From NCBI GenBank assembly GCA_965228625.1, contig OZ245829.1:2976001-3040000 (forward strand): a DNA stretch of 64,000 nucleotides, read 5' to 3'. Below the pieces are notes generated by a model. That model ran no database searches. It had not been told where the DNA came from and was given only the letters and a program-made list of their open reading frames with translations. The stretch is from UBA2767 sp965228625 (GTDB lineage: Bacteria > Pseudomonadota > Alphaproteobacteria > Rhizobiales > Methyloligellaceae). The stretch's first letter is position 1, and the number at the start of each line of letters is the position of its first letter. A program made the translations under genes and the position numbers. Below, piece after piece: positions 27,574 through 36,015 of this stretch.

Positions 27574-28161
27574 ATGACCACAACCGAACTAAGGTCTGAC
27601 GACGAGACGCCGACGCCCGAGAAGGGCGCCGAACAGGGGAACGGGCCATCCTGCCTGATGAACCGGCGCGACTTCCTGCTCACCTCGGGCATTGCGACCT
27701 TCACCATAATGGTCGCCCTGAATGGCGGTCCCGCTTTGGGGGTGCCGGCGGTGGTGTCGACATATCCGCGCAAGCTGATCGGCAAGCTGTCCGAGCTGAA
27801 AGTCGATGAGCCGGTCGACTTCAGCTATCCCGATGAAGAAACCTACGCGGAGTCGATCCTTGTCAAGCTCGGAACCGAGGCCGGGGGCGGCATCGGGCCC
27901 GAGAAGGACGTCGTCGCGTTCAACTATACCTGCACCCATCAGGGCGGGCCGCTGCAGGGAACCTATCAGGCTGCCGACAAGGCGCTCGGGCCGTGCCCGC
28001 TGCATCTGACCACCTTCGACCTGACCCGCTACGGCATCTTCATTTCCGGCCAGGCTTATCAGAGCCTGCCGCAGGTGCTGCTGGAGCTTGACGGTGACAA
28101 CATTTACGCCGTGGGCATGTTCGGCCTGATCTACGGCCGCTTCGACAATCTGCAGGCATAG
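27574..28161 (+). CDS. idrB: Tat-exported Rieske [2Fe-2S] subunit (IdrB/AioB-like)
   Basis: This 195-residue small subunit has a twin-arginine signal (NRRDFLLTSG, Arg31-Arg32). Its Rieske cluster ligands are Cys120 and His122 in CTH, and Cys141 and His144 in CPLH. Arsenite oxidase AioB typically has two further cysteines forming a disulfide beside the cluster; here those places are Gly125 and Leu143, so the disulfide is absent. The C-terminal LPQVLLELDGDNIYAVGMFGLIYGR matches AioB/IdrB. It passes electrons between the molybdenum subunit and a periplasmic cytochrome or cupredoxin, and the Tat signal probably carries the folded complex out. RBS GGGAGA. It is 11 bases before the catalytic gene. 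Confidence 0.85.
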   Translation: MTTTELRSDDETPTPEKGAEQGNGPSCLMNRRDFLLTSGIATFTIMVALNGGPALGVPAVVSTYPRKLIGKLSELKVDEPVDFSYPDEETYAESILVKLGTEAGGGIGPEKDVVAFNYTCTHQGGPLQGTYQAADKALGPCPLHLTTFDLTRYGIFISGQAYQSLPQVLLELDGDNIYAVGMFGLIYGRFDNLQA

Positions 28162-28172
28162 GAGAGGGCATC

Positions 28173-30845
28173 ATGGCCACGCCGTATTACATTCCGCGAA
28201 CCAATGTGCCGCTTCCGCCGAAGGACGCGGACGTGATTTCCACCGCCTGCGACTATTGCATCGTTGCCTGCGGTTACAAGGTGTACCGCTGGCCCGTCCG
28301 GGGCGGAAAGGTCGGCGGACCGAAAGCGTCCGAAAACGCGTTCGGTGTCGATTTTCCGGTGGAACCGCTCGGCCCCTGGGTGGCGCCCAACCAGTACAAC
28401 ATCGTGCTGCATAACAACGAGCCGCATCACGTCATCATCATGCCGGACAAGGATGCCGAGTTCGTCAATCCGCAGGGCAACTCCTCGATCCGCGGCGGCG
28501 CGATTGCCCAGAAGGTCTATAATCCGCAGACGCCCACGCGTGACCGCCTCAAGGCGCCGCATGTGCGCATGTTCGGCGTGCTCATGCCGGTTCCGTGGGA
28601 TTTCGCGCTCGATATCGCCGCGGAGACCATCAAGCACGTGGTCGACGTTCACGGCACCAATGCCTATGGCATGAAGACATTTTCATACGGGTACATGGAG
28701 AACACCTACGCGATCTCCAAATTCGCCCTGAGGCATATCAACACCGCGAACTTCACGTTCCACGACACGCCGTCCGACGTGACGTCGACGCCGGGTTTCC
28801 GCGATGCCGGTTTCGACAATTTCGGCCCGGCTTACGAAGACTGGCGGGACGCCGAAACCCTGCTGATGTGCGGCACCGATCCATACGAGACGAAGACGAT
28901 CCTGTTCACCGACTGGATCATGCCCGGCATCCAGAACGGGCAGAAAGCGATCTTCCTGCTGCCGCGCGCGACCGCAGGCGTCGCCTATGCCGAGAAGAAT
29001 GGCGGCTTGTGGATCGACATTCAGCCCGGCACCGACCTTCCCGTCGTTTTGGCGATTGCCCGGGTCATCGTCGAGAACGGATGGGAAGACAAGGAGTGGA
29101 TCCAGAAGTGGGTCAACGACAAGTGGGGCTCGTCCTCCGGCTTCGGTCAGGGCACGCGCAACACGCCGTGGCAGTGGCGCACCACCTGGGGCAAATTCCA
29201 GACCAAGGGCTTTGACGACTGGAAGAAGTGGCTGCTGGCCCAGGATTACGCAAAGCCGGAGGTGGCGGCCAAGATCGCCGACATCGACGTGCAAAAGATC
29301 TATACCGCCGCCGAGTGGATGGCCAAGCCCAAGGGCGGCAAGCGCCCGAAAACCTCGATCATGATCGAGAAGGGGTTCTACTGGTCGAACAATACCGGCA
29401 ACACCCAGGCCATTTCCGCTCTCGGCATCGTGTGCGGTGCGGGCGGACGTCCGGGCCAGATGATCGGCCGCGCCGGCGGTCATCAGCGCGGCGGGCTGCG
29501 CGGCGGCAAATATCCGCGCAACAAGTCGCCCGAGAAACTTCCCGGTCGCCGTCGCCGCGCGATGGACACCGACCGGTACCTGATTTCGGGTCACACGCGC
29601 CTGGCCCACGTCATCGGCAACACCTGGATCCAGTCCATGTGCGGCAGCCAGGGGCTGTCGCGGCGCTTCAACGAGCTGACCGTGCAGAATCCGCATCAGA
29701 TCATGTCGTTCAACAAGGACGACATCATCGATACGCTCAAGAAGCGGGCCGACTCCGGCGGCATGGTGGTGCTCAACCAGGATATCTACCTGGTGGATCC
29801 GATCGGCGCCCGTTTTGCCGACATCGTCTTCCCGGCCGCCGGCTGGGGCGAGGACACCTTCACCCGCGCCAACGGCGAACGCCGGCTCCGGCTGTATCCG
29901 AAGTTCTACGACGCGCCGGGCGAGGCCAAGCCGGACTGGTGGATCATGGCGGAGCTCGGCAAGCGCATGGGCTTCGACGGATTCGACTGGCAGAACTCCA
30001 ACGACGTCCTGGAAGAGGCCGCGCGTCGCTCCCGCGGCAGCCGCAAGGACTTCTTCATGGTCAAGGTCGCGGCGAAGCGCGAAGGCAAGACGTTGCACCA
30101 GAAATTCGAGGAGTTCGGCACCAATGGCATTCAGGGCCCGGTCTTCATGAAGGACGACGGCTCGCTCACGGGCTGGAAGCGCCTGCATGACACGACCGCA
30201 AGCCTGCCCGCCGAGGGTCCGGCCGGCGCCAACACTTTCTCCAAGAACCTGACGCGGTTCAAATCCCAGACGGGCAAGTGCAACATCCAGAAGGCGCCCT
30301 GGTCCCTGTTTTCCGACTACTGGGAATGGCTCAAGCCGCGCGAAGGCGAGTTGTGGTGCACGTCGGGCCGGATCAACGAACGCTGGCAGTCCGGATATGA
30401 CGACCGGCGCCGGCCCTACATCGTCCAGCGCTGGCCGGAGAACTGGGTCGAACTGCATCCCGAGGACGCCAAAGCACGCGGGATCGAGTCGGGCGACTAC
30501 GTCATGCTCTTCTCCGACCGCATCCCGGAACAGGTCGATACCATCGTCGGCGTCGAAGGCGACGACTTCCAGTTCACCAAACTGCTGGAAAACGGCCATA
30601 TCCGGCTGACCCGTGCCGCCATAACAGCGGTGGCGATCGTCACGCCGGCGGTCAAGAAGGGGGTCGCCTATATGGACTTCCTGCACACGTCGCAACCGGC
30701 AAACGCTCTTGCCGGCCGCGTGGTCGACTGGATCAGCGGCAACTACAACTACAAGATGGGCGTCGGCATGGTGAAGAAGATCGGCGTGTCGCCGTACAAG
30801 AATGACTTCAGGTCGATGAGTTTCGCCAGGCGCGACATCGCCTGA
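28173..30845 (+). CDS. idrA: Molybdopterin oxidoreductase of the arsenite oxidase family, probable iodate reductase catalytic subunit
   Basis: This 890-residue protein has no signal of its own and so is exported with its Tat partner. The N-terminal CDYCIVAC (Cys26, Cys29, Cys33) followed by Ser104/105 in GNSSIRGG, instead of a fourth Cys, matches the 3Fe-4S site of arsenite oxidase AioA. IGRAGGHQRG (Arg433, His437) matches AioA Arg419/His423. The AioA segment holding arsenite-contacting His195 is shortened here to FSYGYMENTY: the Glu (176) is kept but the His is not. With two di-haem peroxidases in the same operon, iodate reductase (IdrA) is the best fit; an arsenite oxidase or unknown oxyanion enzyme remains possible. 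RBS AGGAGAGGG. Function is inferred, the family is clear. Confidence 0.8.
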   Translation: MATPYYIPRTNVPLPPKDADVISTACDYCIVACGYKVYRWPVRGGKVGGPKASENAFGVDFPVEPLGPWVAPNQYNIVLHNNEPHHVIIMPDKDAEFVNPQGNSSIRGGAIAQKVYNPQTPTRDRLKAPHVRMFGVLMPVPWDFALDIAAETIKHVVDVHGTNAYGMKTFSYGYMENTYAISKFALRHINTANFTFHDTPSDVTSTPGFRDAGFDNFGPAYEDWRDAETLLMCGTDPYETKTILFTDWIMPGIQNGQKAIFLLPRATAGVAYAEKNGGLWIDIQPGTDLPVVLAIARVIVENGWEDKEWIQKWVNDKWGSSSGFGQGTRNTPWQWRTTWGKFQTKGFDDWKKWLLAQDYAKPEVAAKIADIDVQKIYTAAEWMAKPKGGKRPKTSIMIEKGFYWSNNTGNTQAISALGIVCGAGGRPGQMIGRAGGHQRGGLRGGKYPRNKSPEKLPGRRRRAMDTDRYLISGHTRLAHVIGNTWIQSMCGSQGLSRRFNELTVQNPHQIMSFNKDDIIDTLKKRADSGGMVVLNQDIYLVDPIGARFADIVFPAAGWGEDTFTRANGERRLRLYPKFYDAPGEAKPDWWIMAELGKRMGFDGFDWQNSNDVLEEAARRSRGSRKDFFMVKVAAKREGKTLHQKFEEFGTNGIQGPVFMKDDGSLTGWKRLHDTTASLPAEGPAGANTFSKNLTRFKSQTGKCNIQKAPWSLFSDYWEWLKPREGELWCTSGRINERWQSGYDDRRRPYIVQRWPENWVELHPEDAKARGIESGDYVMLFSDRIPEQVDTIVGVEGDDFQFTKLLENGHIRLTRAAITAVAIVTPAVKKGVAYMDFLHTSQPANALAGRVVDWISGNYNYKMGVGMVKKIGVSPYKNDFRSMSFARRDIA

Positions 30846-30858
30846 TTGCCAAACTGCA

Positions 30859-30882
30859 CCTGCGCGCCCTTTGGCGCGCAGG
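30859..30882 (+). terminator. Hairpin after the molybdoenzyme gene
   Basis: A perfect 10-bp GC-rich stem (30859-30868 with 30873-30882) and four-base loop CTTT begins 13 bases after the stop codon. No T-run follows, so termination may be partial. It probably marks the 3' end of the peroxidase/Rieske/molybdoenzyme transcript. Confidence 0.55.
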
Positions 30883-30948
30883 CGTGGTGGCCCGATGCAC
30901 TCACACGATTTCCTGTCCCGAATATTGCACGGAGTGGCGCGTTAAGCG

Positions 30949-33294
30949 ATGAATGGCACGAACGTTTCACGGGTTGAGTTCAAGGCGGAACGCATGGCGA
31001 GCCGAACCGAAGCTGCGGCCGCGCTGGCCAGGGTTGTGACCTCCGGCAACGATCTCGAGCAGTGCCTCGCGGCGCAGGCGCTCGGGCGCATCGGCGATAC
31101 GTCCGCCGCCGGGGCTCTGATTGCCGCGCTGCGCGATCCGGACGAGGACGTGCGTGTCGATGCGACGACCGCCGTCATCGCACTCTCGATCGAAGATGCG
31201 GTCCCGACCATCATCGAGAACATCGCGCAGGATCCGTGCGTGGACGCCAAGATCGCCTATGTCAAAACGGTTGCGCATTTCCATGCGGAGGCGGCTGTCC
31301 CGGTTCTTCGGCTGCTTGTCTCAGGCATGGCCGAGGATGAAATCGCATGGGACGATGAGGACCTTGCCCAATCGGAATCCGACGACTGGCTCGAGGTTCA
31401 GTTGGCGGCCGTGGAGGCACTGGGCCGTCTCGGAGCGAGTGAAGCCGCCGACGATATCCGGACGGCGATGGAAGACGAATTCGGACAGGATCTTTTGCGT
31501 TCCGGTCTGATAGCCCTCGCGCAGATGGGCGATGCGGGCCTTGGAATCGTGCTGGATTATTTGAGGTCCGACGCGGCGCGCGAGCGAAAAGTCGCGGTGG
31601 ACGCCTTGCGGCAGTGCGCGCCGGATCGACTGGCCGGTCTATTGGATGACCTGTTGGCCGACACGGATGCCTCGGTTCGCCTGATCGCGCTGGCGGCCCT
31701 GCCGGCGGGAGATCCCCGGTTGGTCGATTGTCTGGACGATGCCGATGAGACGGTCCGGGCGGAGGCGGCGGCGCGCCTGGTGCGGTTGCAACCCGCCCGA
31801 TTGCGTACGTTTCTGGACGATGAGAGCGAAGCCGTTCGGGTCGCCGTTCTCGAGGCGTTCGCAGGTCTGCCCGAGCACCCGGCGGTCGATCATGTCAGGG
31901 ATCTTCTTCTGGACTGGCTGGACAAGGGTACGCCCAAAATTGCCTGCGCGTCGGCTCAATTGCTGCCCCTGATCGACGCTGAAGCCAGCGTCGAGCCGTT
32001 GCGCCGTTCGGCGCTTCGCCGGGGCGCGGCCGGCGAGGTTCGCAGGGCCGCGGTTGCCGGACTGGCCCGGGTGAGCCCGGGCACGGCCGTCGAGACTCTG
32101 GTCGAGGTTGCCCGGGATCCGGTGCGCCCGATACGTCTTGAGGCGATCGGCGGCATTGCGCGGATCGCCGTGGACGGTGAAGGCGAGGGCGGGCGCAAGG
32201 CAAGTGATGTAATTCTGTCGGCGCTAGCCGGTTCTCTCGTGGCGCCGCCGGAGGAGACCGACGAGACGGACCCGGATGCCGATGAGATCGAGGACAGGCC
32301 GGTGGAACGGCATGGCCGGCACGCGGCCAAAGAGGACAGAGCCGATCAGGTCAATCGCATTCGCATCGATCGCGAGGGCAATATCATCGAGGACCGTCCC
32401 GAGGCCGAGACCGACGAGACTTCGGCGGAGACGGTCGACGAGCCGGACGTCGAGGACGCCTCGCCGCCGGAAGACGTCTTCCCGACATCGACGCTCGACT
32501 CCCTGCAGGACGGCTTCGTCAGCCCGACGGACGAGGCAGCGGATAGCCAGATCAATCTCACCCCTGAAGACCTGAGCTTTTTGGAACTTGCCCAGGGGCG
32601 GCAAGGCAAGCGCGTCCTGTCGCCGGAACAGCGGGCACCGGCGCACACGGACGTGCGCGTGCTGGCGGCGCGGGTTCTGGCGGATCTGAGACGCCCGGAG
32701 GTCGTGGACGGTCTCGTTTCCGTCCTCGATGAAAGCAACGAGGAATTGCGGCTTGCCGCCGCCATCTCGCTCGCCGACCTGCTCGAGACGCCGGAACTTG
32801 TGAGCGAGAAAGCCGGGGCGGACCTTGCACGTCATCTCGCCGACAGTTCACCGATGCTGCGGCTCTGGCTGACCCGCGCGGTGAGTGCGGCGCGAAGCGC
32901 GACGCTTGCAGAAGCGCTGCGCGCGCGTGTGGACGACGAGGACCCAAGCGTGCGCGCGGAGGCGATCGTCGGGATTTCCCGGCTCGATCCGGACTTCGAG
33001 ATCGAGCCCTATCTGCGGGACGAGGACATGACAGTCAGGCAATGCGCGGGCAAGGCCCTGGTGGAGCGCCATGGAGCCGGTGCCCGCGATGCGCTGATCG
33101 AATTGGCGTTCGGCCATGGCGGAACCGACCGCCTGGTGGCCGCGCGCTATTTGCGGGACACCGACCCGGAGACGGCCAACACCCAAGTCATCGCGCGGTT
33201 GCAGTCGTCGCAGAGCGCTGTCGACCGGCGCATCGCCATCGAGGTGCTTGGAGAACTCAACGCCCTGAGGCCACTACACGCGGTCGTGGCCTAG
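30949..33294 (+). CDS. Large HEAT-repeat protein
   Basis: This is a 781-residue cytoplasmic protein without signal or membrane segments. Most of it is HEAT/PBS-lyase-type helical repeats, with recurring patterns such as ALGRIGDTSAAGALIAALRDPDEDVRVDA and VRAEAAARLVRL. It is interrupted at about residues 425-545 by an acidic, low-complexity linker rich in Glu, Asp, Pro and Thr. HEAT proteins are scaffolds, and some assist assembly of redox enzymes or modify phycobilin-type cofactors. It begins about 100 bases after the molybdoenzyme gene, past a hairpin, with a weak RBS. A role as dedicated chaperone for the molybdoenzyme is attractive but unproven. Confidence 0.85.
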   Translation: MNGTNVSRVEFKAERMASRTEAAAALARVVTSGNDLEQCLAAQALGRIGDTSAAGALIAALRDPDEDVRVDATTAVIALSIEDAVPTIIENIAQDPCVDAKIAYVKTVAHFHAEAAVPVLRLLVSGMAEDEIAWDDEDLAQSESDDWLEVQLAAVEALGRLGASEAADDIRTAMEDEFGQDLLRSGLIALAQMGDAGLGIVLDYLRSDAARERKVAVDALRQCAPDRLAGLLDDLLADTDASVRLIALAALPAGDPRLVDCLDDADETVRAEAAARLVRLQPARLRTFLDDESEAVRVAVLEAFAGLPEHPAVDHVRDLLLDWLDKGTPKIACASAQLLPLIDAEASVEPLRRSALRRGAAGEVRRAAVAGLARVSPGTAVETLVEVARDPVRPIRLEAIGGIARIAVDGEGEGGRKASDVILSALAGSLVAPPEETDETDPDADEIEDRPVERHGRHAAKEDRADQVNRIRIDREGNIIEDRPEAETDETSAETVDEPDVEDASPPEDVFPTSTLDSLQDGFVSPTDEAADSQINLTPEDLSFLELAQGRQGKRVLSPEQRAPAHTDVRVLAARVLADLRRPEVVDGLVSVLDESNEELRLAAAISLADLLETPELVSEKAGADLARHLADSSPMLRLWLTRAVSAARSATLAEALRARVDDEDPSVRAEAIVGISRLDPDFEIEPYLRDEDMTVRQCAGKALVERHGAGARDALIELAFGHGGTDRLVAARYLRDTDPETANTQVIARLQSSQSAVDRRIAIEVLGELNALRPLHAVVA

Positions 33295-33325
33295 AATCTT
33301 CTCGACCAGATCCCGCTCAAACGGC

Positions 33326-34345
33326 CTACCGGAAGGGCGGCGTGTATTGCAGGCCGCCGTCGGTCCACAGCGCATTCAGGCCGCGCTCCAGGCCGATCGG
33401 CGTGTTCGGTCCGATATTGCGGTCGAAGACCTCGCCATAGTTGCCCACGGCCTTGATCGCTTTCGCGGCCCAGTCCTTCTCAAGACCGAGCATGCCGCCG
33501 AGATTGCCCTCGGTGCCGAGCAGGCGGTTGATCTCCGGATTGTCGGTCGCCTTCGCACCCATCTCGTCCACGTTCTCCTGGGTAATGCCGAGTTCCTCGG
33601 CCGCGACGAGTGCATTGGTGGTCCAGCGGATAATGTCGCTCCACTGGTCATCACCGTGGCGTGTGGCCGGGCCGAGCGGTTCCTTGGAGATGACCTCCGG
33701 CAGGATGATGTGGTTCTGCGGATCCTTGAAGGTCGAACGGGTGGCGGCGAGGCCCGAGACGTCGGTGGTGAAGACATCGCAGCGACCGGCCAGATAGTTG
33801 ACGCGGGCCTCGTCCGTGGTCTCCACCGGAACGGGTTCGTAGGTGATGTTGTTGGCGCGGAAGAAGTCCGCCAAATTCAGTTCGGTGGTTGTCCCCGTAC
33901 CGATACAGACCGACGCGCCGTCGAGCTCCTTCGCGCTCTTGACGCCGAGATCCTTGCGGATCATGAAACCCTGTCCGTCATAGTAATTTATGCCCTGGAA
34001 GGCGACCTTGACGTCGACGTCACGGACGAATGTCCAGGTGGTGTTCCGGAAAATCACATCGCCTTCGCCGGAATTCAAAAGCGTAAAGCGGGTCTTGGCG
34101 GTCGCAGGTTTGAATTTGACCTTGTTGCCGTCACCGAAAATGGCGGCGGCCACCGCGCGGCAGTGATCGATGTCGAACCCCTGCCAATTGCCCTTGTCGT
34201 CGGAAAACGCGAAACCCGGCAGGCCGGGACTGGTGATGCAAATGAGCTCACCGCGGTTTTTCACCGTGTCGAGCGTGGCGGCCTGCGCCACAGTGGCACC
34301 AAATAGGGCGATTGCGGCACCTGCCGCGCATACCATGCGTTTCAT
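33326..34345 (-). CDS. General L-amino acid ABC transporter substrate-binding protein (AapJ-like)
   Basis: This 339-residue periplasmic protein has a signal peptide (MKRMVCAAGAAIALFGATVAQA). RGELICITSPGLPGFAFSD, GFDIDHCRAVAAAIFGD, TWTFVRD and GEVFDRNIG followed by LERGLNALWTDGGL are hallmarks of AapJ/BztA family-3 binding proteins. The normal partners AapQ, AapM and AapP are missing here, so it either uses a transporter encoded elsewhere or serves the neighbouring genes. ATG 34345 follows GGGAGGAAG. It lies downstream of the two oxygenase-like genes on the same strand. Confidence 0.9.
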   Translation of the reverse strand: MKRMVCAAGAAIALFGATVAQAATLDTVKNRGELICITSPGLPGFAFSDDKGNWQGFDIDHCRAVAAAIFGDGNKVKFKPATAKTRFTLLNSGEGDVIFRNTTWTFVRDVDVKVAFQGINYYDGQGFMIRKDLGVKSAKELDGASVCIGTGTTTELNLADFFRANNITYEPVPVETTDEARVNYLAGRCDVFTTDVSGLAATRSTFKDPQNHIILPEVISKEPLGPATRHGDDQWSDIIRWTTNALVAAEELGITQENVDEMGAKATDNPEINRLLGTEGNLGGMLGLEKDWAAKAIKAVGNYGEVFDRNIGPNTPIGLERGLNALWTDGGLQYTPPFR

Positions 34346-34477
34346 GAGGCTTCCTCCCGTGAGGTTCTGACGCGCCAAATCGAGCCCCCCTGCACGGGCC
34401 CGCCTTCCTCAAGCGTCCAAGAGGCGAGCACGGAAGTCAATTGACCCTGCGATCACAATTTGGCGTGAACGCTCCGG

Positions 34478-35224
34478 CTAGGCCGCCGAAGCCCTCGCCG
34501 ACGCATCCATGCCGCCTTCCCTGGCGCAGGTAATCGGCTGGTCGGGAAAGGCGAGCTGCTCCCGGTCGCGCCAGTCGCGCACATAGTTGATTTCCATCAG
34601 GCGGCGCACGCCGTTGATCGGGCGCTTGTCGAAGCCGTGCCACGTGTCGGGGCCGGGAATGAAGATCACGGCCGAATTGAAATCCGCGGATGCGCGTCCG
34701 ACCCACTGCTTGTCATCGTCATAGATGTCCGTACCCCAGTCCGTCGCCTCCGGACCCGTGCACAGATAGATGACCATGGAGAAGAGCTTCTCCGGAATGT
34801 CCCGATGCGGTTCGAGCCAGGCGCCGTCGATATCCTGGATATACTCGACCCGCAGGAACCGCCCTTCGGCGGAGATGCCGAGCGTTGCCTCGAGCTGGAT
34901 TGCCACGTCGGGCCGCTGGAGCGCGTCGGCCAGCACGGCGCAGGCGGGAAACGCGGCGCGCCGCTCCGGGGTGATGAAGGCGCGTGTGTCGTTGTAGGTG
35001 TCGCGCGTACCGTCGGTCTCACCGATGATCGGCGGGGCGATCGGTAAGGTGAGAATTCCGGTGCACATTTGCTCGGGAAGCACGTCGGTGAGCTTCCAGT
35101 GGCGATAGGGTTCCTCGGCGCATGCGGCGTCACGCAGCGCCCGGCAGAAATGCTCGGCGACGGCGTCGGCTTCGGGGAGAGGGGGATAAGTCACGGTGAT
35201 CTTCTCCTTGGTGACCGACGGCAT
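34478..35224 (-). CDS. 2-oxoglutarate/Fe(II)-dependent oxygenase-like protein (first copy)
   Basis: This 248-residue protein has a readable double-stranded beta-helix iron site: His140 and Asp142 in LEPHRDIPEK, His196 in DTWHGFDKRP, and an Arg at about 207-208 in VRRLMEI to hold 2-oxoglutarate. SMVIYLCTG and AVIFIPGP fit the core strands. Such enzymes hydroxylate proteins, amino acids or small molecules. ATG 35224 is chosen from length and a weak AAGG site, and upstream codons to 35365 look non-coding. It is 80 bases downstream of a second, only distantly similar copy, suggesting successive or heteromeric oxidation of one substrate. Substrate unknown. Confidence 0.72.
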   Translation of the reverse strand: MPSVTKEKITVTYPPLPEADAVAEHFCRALRDAACAEEPYRHWKLTDVLPEQMCTGILTLPIAPPIIGETDGTRDTYNDTRAFITPERRAAFPACAVLADALQRPDVAIQLEATLGISAEGRFLRVEYIQDIDGAWLEPHRDIPEKLFSMVIYLCTGPEATDWGTDIYDDDKQWVGRASADFNSAVIFIPGPDTWHGFDKRPINGVRRLMEINYVRDWRDREQLAFPDQPITCAREGGMDASARASAA

Positions 35225-35303
35225 GACGCCTTGAGGTGCCGGGGCCGTCGGGGTGAACGCAACTGGGACTTCGGGAGGTCTCGAAGCGGCGGGCGACGCC
35301 GGT

Positions 35304-35984
35304 TCAGAAAAGCCGCCGCGGCGCCCACTGCAGGATCTTCCGGGTGACCGCGTTGGACTTGGCAAGCGCGCTCACCCCGTGGCGCCAGTCCTCGCGGCGC
35401 GCATAGCGTTCGGAGTCCACATAGCAAAGCTGGAGGCTCATGCGCTTGCCCTTCTGGGGCAGGAAACCGTGCCAGGAATGGTCGCAAACGCGGAACATCA
35501 GCATCTTGCCGTAAAGCGGCGGAAACTCGAACGCGCAGTCCTCGCGGTCGTCGCTGCGCAGGACGCGGAACTTGCCCCGCTCATAGGGCCACGCTTCGCT
35601 GAAGCCGAGGATCACGGTCGCGATCTTGTGCTTGGAGTCGGGATGCGCGTAGCCCTCGTTGTAGGCCCCGGTCGTGTTGCCCATCATCACGATGCTTGCC
35701 GGATACCCTTCCAAGTCCATCTCCAGCTTCTGCCCGACCAGGCGCCGGAACCTGTCGCTGTAGAGGTCCGTCAGGATGTTGTCGAAGGAAGGGCCATAGT
35801 CGAGCTGCTTCATTGCGTAGCTGCCGCGCCACGGGATCTCCGGCGCATCGGCCAGCACTTCGTCCCGGCGGGAGAGCGGCAGTGCCTGATCGACGAAGGC
35901 ATAGTCGTACGGGTCGTGATTGAGCTGACTGGACGCAATGGCGTCTTTGTCCAGCATCAGGAACGGCGTATCGGTGTGGTCCAT
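35304..35984 (-). CDS. 2-oxoglutarate/Fe(II)-dependent oxygenase-like protein (second copy)
   Basis: This 226-residue protein has an oxygenase iron triad: His114 and Asp116 in YAHPDSKHKIA, His172 in DHSWHGFLP, and Arg181 in KGKRMSLQLCY. VILGFSEAWPYERGKFRVL and KMLMFRVCDHSWHG match families that hydroxylate nucleotide-sugar or glycan-type substrates, but that is a guess. Start ATG 35984 has AAGGAG 9 bases upstream. It begins 31 bases after the Rid-like gene, so the three genes 37176 to 34478 probably form one transcript. Confidence 0.72.
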   Translation of the reverse strand: MDHTDTPFLMLDKDAIASSQLNHDPYDYAFVDQALPLSRRDEVLADAPEIPWRGSYAMKQLDYGPSFDNILTDLYSDRFRRLVGQKLEMDLEGYPASIVMMGNTTGAYNEGYAHPDSKHKIATVILGFSEAWPYERGKFRVLRSDDREDCAFEFPPLYGKMLMFRVCDHSWHGFLPQKGKRMSLQLCYVDSERYARREDWRHGVSALAKSNAVTRKILQWAPRRLF

Positions 35985-36015
35985 CTCAGTGTGCTCCTTG
36001 CGTTGATGCATCCGG

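Noticed and set aside
28683..30695. 670-codon minus-strand frame opposite the molybdoenzyme gene
   Set aside because: It is a shadow of the strongly recognised plus-strand gene, with no motifs of its own.
25278..30845. Plain arsenite oxidase aioBA assignment
   Set aside because: Two di-haem peroxidases in the operon and the altered His195 region favour iodate reductase; kept only as an alternative.
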